From the NCBI GenBank assembly GCA_028711875.1, contig JAQTRJ010000095.1:1-7493 (forward strand): 7,493 bases of DNA, in the 5' to 3' direction. Made by a program: the position numbers and the translations under genes. A model generated the notes under the pieces. It did no database searches, was not told the origin of the DNA, and was given only the letters and a program-made list of their open reading frames with translations. The DNA comes from a bacterium (lineage in GTDB: Bacteria; Electryoneota; RPQS01). How positions within the stretch are numbered: position 1 is the stretch's first letter; each line of letters opens with the position of its first letter. Of this stretch, positions 1 through 5,668 are shown piece after piece.

Positions 1-1319
<1,319 letters not shown>

Positions 1320-1323
<4 letters not shown>

Positions 1324-2144
1324 GCCTTCCCCTTCCCCCCTTGCGACGCTCAAGACAACTTGTATTCACGGCGATTTTTTTCGCCGCGTTGTCGGTTGGC
1401 TCGCCACAGGCTTCGGCAAATGTGCGCGACGATGTGGACGCGGCGTTTGCCGCGGGAGCTTACGAGCGGGTGGAGCTACTGGCGTTGCGGGCGAGCGCGG
1501 ACTGGGATACGCTGCCGGCGGACGATTGCGCGCACGTGTATTTAACCACGGGTTTTGCGCTAATCATGCTGGAACGCGCAAGCGACGCGCGGAACTATTT
1601 CCGGCGCGCGCTGGACGCCGATCCGACGCTGCGGCTTGATCCGGTGCGCATCAGTCCTAAATTCCGAATGGTGTTCGACGACGTGAAGGCGACCTATATC
1701 CCCCACCCACCGGCGTCCCGCGATCACGCGACCACACTTCCGATTATGCGCGGACCGCAGGCACGATCGGTGATGGCAAACCTGCTGCTTCCGGGAAGCG
1801 GACAATGGCTGGAAGGGCGACGGGGACGGGGCGCCGTGATCGCAGGCGCGCAGTTGGCCGCGGCGGGCGCGTTGGTCTGGCGACTCGACGCCCTGCGCCG
1901 CTCGCGCGACGCGTATCTTCATGAACACGACCGCACGCGCGTGACGGATGCGTATGACCGATACTATGACGACACCCGGTGGGCGTGGTGCGCGGGGATC
2001 GCCGCGGGAATCGTGTATCTGGCGGCACAGACCGATCTCGCACTGTTTCGGGAGGGCGAGACGGCTTCCGGTCAACCACAGGCGCGATGGGACATGGTCC
2101 CGGATACAGACGGTGGACGAGTGGTTTTGCGAATTCGTTGGTGA
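1320..2144 (+). CDS. Exported TPR-like protein with hydrophobic DUF5683-like C-terminal region
   Basis: The product is 274 residues. The ATG at 1320 overlaps the kinase stop (ATGA) and has GGAG at 1312-1315, four bases upstream. The same frame is open back to 891, but that part lies on top of the PEGA domains. A signal peptide or N-terminal anchor is visible (RR at 9-10, hydrophobic 14-29, likely cleavage near ASA-N at 33/34). Residues 36-125 look like helical TPR-type repeats: A-x-Y-E-R-V, then Y-F-R-R-A-L-D-A-D-P-T-L-R-L, then ISPKFRMVFDDVK. The last pattern is common in TPR proteins near bacterial sensor kinases. Residues 151-187 carry LLPGSGQWLEGRRGRGAVI and a hydrophobic stretch, and a second stretch spans 222-240. 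The PGxGQ-W/Y plus two hydrophobic helices resembles DUF5683 membrane proteins. The molecular role is unknown. Translational coupling to the kinase suggests it is a partner or envelope component of the same signalling unit. Confidence 0.85.
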
Positions 2145-2390
2145 GCTGTATATTCCGTGCATCGGCTGGCTACGATGGATACAGAATCAAGATTTGAGAA
2201 AAGAGCAGCGTCTTGAAAATATGGAATTTCTTCGATTGGTCTTTGCTTTGCTCTCATGAAGCGCAGCATTACAGGCGAATCGCGCGAATTTCGCGTTTGC
2301 GGCAATGGTGGTCGGTGCGGAGATCGGGGGGATTCCGCGCCGGTCACCTCGCCGCATGATTGGACTGCGGAAGGAATGGTTCAGATATCC

Positions 2391-3671
2391 ATGAAACAGA
2401 TTTTCACGGTGCTGCTGCTGCTATTTCTGCTCGGCGCGCAGATTGCGACCGCGCAGGTGGGTTGGCTGCTTGGAACGGTAACCTATCAGGGGATAGACGG
2501 GCGCGATTCGGTGAATGGCGCGATCGTCCATATTGATTTTTTAGATATTGAGGAGGGCGGCGCGCGCGAAGTGATCACTGCCGATCAAGGTCAGTTTTCT
2601 TTTGACAGTCTTCCGACCGGACTGTATTCCATCACCGTCCGTTCGACCGGACTCGGCTTCGCCGCCGAGATCGTCGAAGTGACCGAGTTGATCCCGACCT
2701 ACGTCACGATGGAACTCACCGGCGGCGAGGGTCTCGGAGACTACCAAGGGATTTTCACGGCAAGCCGAGGCCGAGTCGAGAGCGTTCTCAATCCCGTCTC
2801 GGGCATGATGGATTATTTTCTTGATGCTGGCGATGATACGCACATTGACTACCGATTATCGTTTGGAGCGGAATGGTATCACCCACCGGGAGACTCGCTG
2901 TCGCGGCCCGGTTCGGGAGACCTCTGTTCCGTTACGGGCACTCCGTTCACCTACGGAGATCCGCCGATGCTGATCGTTTCCACTCTGAACGGCTGCCTAT
3001 GGCGCGAAACGAGCGATCACGGCGGGGAGTACGGAGGGGCGCATTACACGTTGGGGTGCGTCGAAAGGCCGTTGCAGCGTTTGGAGGTTTCGGGTGCGGT
3101 GGAGATTCGGACGGAGCTGCAACCGATCATTGATTCGGTGGGATTTTTGCTGCACTCGACGGATGACAGTCTTTCGGTGCTGCTGGATTTCGGAGAGCCG
3201 TGGTATGAGCCGCGCGGCGGTGTCCGCCGTCCGCTTTCATCCGACTGGGTCCACGTTATCGGCGGCTACATGTGGTGCGAGCTATCGCAGGAAGCGCGGC
3301 TCATCGTTTACGAAATCAACGGGCAATTTTGGCGGCAACCGGGCGACACGACCGGATTGGGAGCGATTGCGGTCGGCGGGATCGGCGAACGCTACGACTC
3401 GCCCGCGAGCTATTTTCTGACCGACAATTATCCCAATCCTTTCAACTCGACCACGACCATTCGCTACCATCTGCCAACCGGCGGACGCGTAGGCCTCACA
3501 ATTTTCGACGTGACCGGGCGCGTGATCGAACAGATTCCGGATCAGACCTGCGCCGCCGGCGAGCACTCCCGGCCGTGGAGCGGTAGCGGTTATCCCTCGG
3601 GCGTGTACCTGTATCGGATTACCTTCAACCGGGATGTGTCGGCGGTTCGGCGGATGATTCTTCTGAAGTAG
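2391..3671 (+). CDS. Secreted multidomain protein with tandem OB-like domains and T9SS-type sorting domain
   Basis: The product is 426 residues from the ATG at 2391. That start gives a classic signal peptide (MKQIFTVLLLLFLLGAQIATAQ, 1-22). An ATG at 2376 adds five residues and is nearly as good; AAGGA at 2371-2375 could serve 2391. Residues 24-110 look like a carboxypeptidase-regulatory-like/Ig-type beta domain (LLGTVTYQG, GQFSFDSLPTGLYSITV). Residues 126-207 and 234-317 are two related beta domains sharing G-x-V-E, F-G-x-x-W-Y-x-P, R-P, V-x-G, L-I-V and N-G-x-x-W-R, similar to bacterial OB-fold proteins of the YdeI/YgiW kind. Residues 339-426 are a C-terminal sorting domain (NYPNPFNSTTTIRYHLP, IFDVTGRVIEQIP, PSGVYLYRI, RRMILLK) of the type recognised by the Por/type IX system. 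The protein is therefore expected on the surface or outside the cell. Its function is unknown. It probably stands alone: about 245 non-coding bases precede it and a terminator follows. Confidence 0.88.
   Translation: MKQIFTVLLLLFLLGAQIATAQVGWLLGTVTYQGIDGRDSVNGAIVHIDFLDIEEGGAREVITADQGQFSFDSLPTGLYSITVRSTGLGFAAEIVEVTELIPTYVTMELTGGEGLGDYQGIFTASRGRVESVLNPVSGMMDYFLDAGDDTHIDYRLSFGAEWYHPPGDSLSRPGSGDLCSVTGTPFTYGDPPMLIVSTLNGCLWRETSDHGGEYGGAHYTLGCVERPLQRLEVSGAVEIRTELQPIIDSVGFLLHSTDDSLSVLLDFGEPWYEPRGGVRRPLSSDWVHVIGGYMWCELSQEARLIVYEINGQFWRQPGDTTGLGAIAVGGIGERYDSPASYFLTDNYPNPFNSTTTIRYHLPTGGRVGLTIFDVTGRVIEQIPDQTCAAGEHSRPWSGSGYPSGVYLYRITFNRDVSAVRRMILLK
2766..3341 (+). repeat. Two tandem OB-fold-like protein domains
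   Basis: Copy 1 is encoded at about 2766-3011 and copy 2 at about 3090-3341. Aligned by eye they share G-x-V-E near the start, a D-D pair, the conserved F-G-x-x-W-Y-x-P, R-P-x-S-x-D, V-x-G, L-I-V and N-G-x-x-W-R. The order (strand, lactyl-like FGxxWY, GD/VxG turn, LIV strand, G-W at the end) recalls OB-fold proteins in which 'LGPxWY ... GDxVxVTG ... LIA ... G..W' recurs. The fold assignment is inference from pattern; the internal duplication is seen directly in the translation. Confidence 0.6.
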
Positions 3672-3703
3672 CACCGCGCAGAATTTTCCGCGCTATTCAC
3701 AGA

Positions 3704-3725
3704 GCCGGGTTTTCTCCCGGCTTTT
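3704..3725 (+). terminator. Rho-independent terminator after the secreted-protein gene
   Basis: GCCGGG (3704-3709), loop TTTTCT and CCCGGC (3716-3721) form a perfect 6-bp G/C stem. It is followed by TTTT (3722-3725), and the stem can be extended by A-T pairs into the T run. It lies 32 bases after the stop at 3669-3671, as expected for an intrinsic terminator. It separates this gene from the peptidase downstream. Confidence 0.85.
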
Positions 3726-3909
3726 CACGTCTCGCGACGGGGATATTCTTATGTTCAACGGGATGTCTGCAAGGAAGGATTCACACACAAGCTGGCATTT
3801 GACGCTTCAATATCTTATCTTGTAGCCGAAACCGAATGAACCTCCCCCATTCTCTACCCTTCACAACGCGGGGGAATGAGGACCTGCCGAATCGTTGATC
3901 TCAGTCGTT

Positions 3910-3915
3910 GGAGAG
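3910..3915 (+). promoter_or_regulatory. Ribosome binding site fixing the peptidase start
   Basis: GGAGAG lies four bases (GGAG core: six bases) before the ATG at 3920. This supports ATG 3920 over the in-frame TTG at 3908, which would overlap the site. Upstream, 3726-3909 holds no recognisable gene. It contains a mixed AT-rich stretch (3797-3825) that may include the promoter, but no box can be assigned with confidence. Confidence 0.7.
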
Positions 3916-3919
3916 TATC

Positions 3920-5323
3920 ATGCCCCGCCTATTGTCCCTTGTCGTTGTCCTGATCCTCGCGCTCACCTTTTGCGCTCACAATGCGGCGGCGCAAACCGGC
4001 GGGCTGACCAGTGCGCAAGCACGCCGTCTGGTGGACGGCGTGGTGCTGGACGCTCCGACTCGCGCCGCCATGAACGCCGTCAGCGGAGCCGATCCGCGCG
4101 ATCTGGCGTTGAATCGTCAGATTCTGATGCAGAGCGATGATCTCTTTCCGTTCCAGCTTCCCGACAAGGGAATCACCGATCAGGAGAAGACGGGGCGGTG
4201 CTGGCTGTTCGCCGGGCTGAATATCCTGCGCCACGACGTCATCAAAAAGCTCACGCTTGACGATTTTGAGCTGTCGCAGAGCTATCTCGCGTTTTGGGAC
4301 CGACTGGAAAAGGCCAACGTGTTTTTGGAATTCATGATCGAGATGCGCGAGCGCGACCTGCTCGACCGCGAGCTGGATCATTTGCTGGACGATCCGATTT
4401 CGGACGGCGGATACTGGGAATACGTGGTGAATCTGGTGGAGAAATACGGCGTGGTTCCCAAGTCGTTTATGGGCGAGACGTACGGCTCGGCCAATACCGG
4501 GCGCATGGATTATCTTCTCGACGCGCTGCTGCGGCGCGACGCCGCTCGGCTGCGCACGCTGAGCGCGGCCGGGAAGAGCGAAGCGGACCTGCGCGAAGAG
4601 AAGCTGCTCATGCTGAAGGACGTGGCGCGGATTCTGGTCATCCACTATGGCATGCCGCCCGCCGAATTCGCGTGGCGGGCCCAAGACGACAGCGGTCACG
4701 TGAGCGCTCCGGTCGTCTACACGCCGCAGAATTTTTACCGCGAGGTGGTCGGTGTGGATTTGTCGGACTACGTTTCACTGGCCAGCTATCCGATTCATCC
4801 GTTCGGGACGCATTACGAGATTACCTTGACGCGCTCGATGGCCGACAAACCGAACGTGGATTTCGTGAACATTCCGGAAGACGATTTGCAGGATATCGCA
4901 CTGCGCGCGCTGCTCGACAGCAACCGGGTTTGGTTCGGCTGCGACATGTCCCACGACGTGTACAGCAAACGGGGTCTGATGATCACGGGACTCTACGATT
5001 ACGACGAGCTGCTGGGAGTCAGCCTGGGGATGGACAAGGAACAGCGGCTGGACTACCGGCACAGCGCCAGCAATCACGCGATGGTGCTGACCGGCGTAGA
5101 CCTGACAGACGGGAAGCCGCGGCGTTGGCGGGTGGAGAACAGCTGGGGCAAAGAGCCGGGCGACGACGGTTTTTTCACAATGTCGAGCGAATGGTTCCAT
5201 GACTACGTGCTGAACGTGATCGTTCCGAAAAAATATCTTTCGCGCGAGATGCGGTCGGCTTTCGACGAGACGCCGGTCACGCTTCCGGTGTGGGATCCGG
5301 TGTGGCGCAGTCTGCCGTGGTAA
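3920..5323 (+). CDS. Exported C1B cysteine aminopeptidase (bleomycin hydrolase/PepC family)
   Basis: The product is 467 residues. An N-terminal signal peptide (MPRLLSLVVVLILALTFCAHNAAAQ, cleavage near residue 25) precedes a full peptidase domain. The papain-like catalytic residues are all present: Gln88 and Cys94 in TDQEKTGRCWLFAGLNILR, His386 in SASNHAMVLTGVDL and Asn407 in RWRVENSWGKEPGDDGFF. The FTMSSEWFHDYV segment and the C-terminal LPVWDPVW match the family ending; in PepC/bleomycin hydrolase the C-terminal arm reaches into the active site and restricts the enzyme to aminopeptidase action. Family members are usually about 440-460 residues, hexameric and cytosolic, so this is a complete enzyme plus an export signal. 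It probably trims peptides in the periplasm or outside the cell. The natural substrate is not predictable. Terminators before and after suggest a single-gene transcript. Confidence 0.93.
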   Translation: MPRLLSLVVVLILALTFCAHNAAAQTGGLTSAQARRLVDGVVLDAPTRAAMNAVSGADPRDLALNRQILMQSDDLFPFQLPDKGITDQEKTGRCWLFAGLNILRHDVIKKLTLDDFELSQSYLAFWDRLEKANVFLEFMIEMRERDLLDRELDHLLDDPISDGGYWEYVVNLVEKYGVVPKSFMGETYGSANTGRMDYLLDALLRRDAARLRTLSAAGKSEADLREEKLLMLKDVARILVIHYGMPPAEFAWRAQDDSGHVSAPVVYTPQNFYREVVGVDLSDYVSLASYPIHPFGTHYEITLTRSMADKPNVDFVNIPEDDLQDIALRALLDSNRVWFGCDMSHDVYSKRGLMITGLYDYDELLGVSLGMDKEQRLDYRHSASNHAMVLTGVDLTDGKPRRWRVENSWGKEPGDDGFFTMSSEWFHDYVLNVIVPKKYLSREMRSAFDETPVTLPVWDPVWRSLPW

Positions 5324-5340
5324 TGACGCAAGACCCGAGG

Positions 5341-5375
5341 ATCGGGCAGGCCGAAAGGCCTGCCCGATTCGTTTG
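5341..5375 (+). terminator. Strong hairpin terminator after the peptidase gene
   Basis: ATCGGGCAGGCC (5341-5352) and GGCCTGCCCGAT (5357-5368) form a perfect 12-bp stem closed by a GAAA (GNRA) tetraloop. Two more pairs are possible outside it. The tail TTCGTTT is only moderately T-rich. It begins 17 bases after the TAA at 5321-5323. The position and stability fit an intrinsic terminator. Because the stem is nearly symmetrical, it might also act on transcripts from the other side. Confidence 0.82.
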
Positions 5376-5472
5376 CGCGGGATTAACGCTGCGCAGCGAC
5401 CACCGCAGGATGGAGAACGGCTACCGATCGGTTTTGGGTGGGATCGCAGGGATTTTCACCGGAGATTGCAAA

Positions 5473-5583
5473 ATGCAAATTCACGGCGGAACTCCATCGG
5501 ACAAACGACTTATTCCGGTGCAGTTTGGCACAGATACAGAGAGCGCGAACCGCGTGATTGTGGCACGGCGTTTGAAGGAATAG
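5473..5583 (+). CDS. Possible small protein, 36 residues
   Basis: The ATG at 5473 is preceded by GGAG (5461-5464) with eight bases between, an ideal ribosome binding site. The frame ends at TAG 5581-5583. The product is small, basic at its end (ARRLKE) and has no hydrophobic segment or Cys cluster, so a cytosolic peptide would be expected. The opening M-Q-I-x-G-x-x-P loosely recalls the first residues of some FlgM proteins, but nothing else does and no function is claimed. It lies between two strong hairpins, which could delimit its own transcript. Because the frame is also open upstream into the peptidase gene, chance remains a real alternative. Confidence 0.25.
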   Translation: MQIHGGTPSDKRLIPVQFGTDTESANRVIVARRLKE

Positions 5584-5622
5584 AGGCGAACGCCGATGAG
5601 TTATCCAGAGATCACGTGAGGC

Positions 5623-5654
5623 TCCTCCGGCGCCCCGTCGCGGGCGCCGGAGGA
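5623..5654 (+). promoter_or_regulatory. 13-bp hairpin with SD and anti-SD arms before the glycosidase-like gene
   Basis: TCCTCCGGCGCCC (5623-5635) pairs perfectly with GGGCGCCGGAGGA (5642-5654) across a six-base loop. The 5' arm begins with TCCTCC, identical to the anti-Shine-Dalgarno end of 16S rRNA. The 3' arm ends in GGAGG (5649-5653), just before the ATGs at 5654 and 5657. No T run follows, so a simple intrinsic terminator is less likely. The hairpin could hide a ribosome binding site, act as a 5' stabiliser, or be a terminator used with Rho. The structure is seen; the role is inference. Confidence 0.55.
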
Positions 5655-5668
5655 TGATGAGGGCAAGC

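Larger units (their letters stand above)
5324..5668. other. Intergenic region with terminator, possible small ORF and SD-type hairpin
   Basis: This 345-base stretch separates the peptidase from the glycosidase-like gene. In order it contains the GAAA-loop terminator (5341-5375), about 95 bases with no recognised signal, a possible 36-codon ORF (5473-5583) and the 13-bp hairpin (5623-5654). Two short palindromes (5387-5398 and 5423-5432) are of a size expected by chance. No promoter boxes could be assigned, although a promoter for the downstream gene should lie here. Confidence 0.6.

Noticed and set aside
2158..2178. Possible terminator after the TPR-like gene (CATCG ... CGATG)
   Set aside because: Only a 5-bp stem with an 8-base-scale loop and no T run. 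No convincing terminator is visible there.
2283..2295. Palindrome CGCGAA-T-TTCGCG upstream of the secreted-protein gene
   Set aside because: A six-base arm is expected about once or twice by chance in a window of this size. There is no second copy and no clear promoter to act on.
2256..2390. Longer N-terminus for the secreted protein from ATG 2256
   Set aside because: It would put 45 hydrophilic, Arg/Gly-rich residues before an obvious signal peptide. No good SD precedes 2256.
3751..3825. 24-codon ORF in the 3672-3919 gap
   Set aside because: Very short, composition not distinctive, and it covers the probable promoter area. No supporting feature other than a weak G-rich stretch upstream.
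3799..3827. TTGACG followed by AT-rich TATCTTATCTT as a promoter
   Set aside because: No acceptable -10 box occurs 16-18 bases downstream, and the FCB-type TAnnTTTG element is not matched at the right spacing. A promoter probably lies nearby but cannot be placed.
3908..3919. TTG start for the peptidase at 3908
   Set aside because: The Shine-Dalgarno GGAG (3910-3913) lies after it and is correctly spaced for ATG 3920.
4294..5202. 302-codon open frame on the + strand inside the peptidase gene
   Set aside because: A GC-rich shadow frame dominated by Arg/Ala/Gly. The overlapping frame carries the complete C1B catalytic motifs.
5387..5432. Palindromes CGCTGCGCAGCG (5387-5398) and ACCGATCGGT (5423-5432)
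   Set aside because: Both are short enough to be chance. They have no loop suited to an RNA hairpin and are not repeated.
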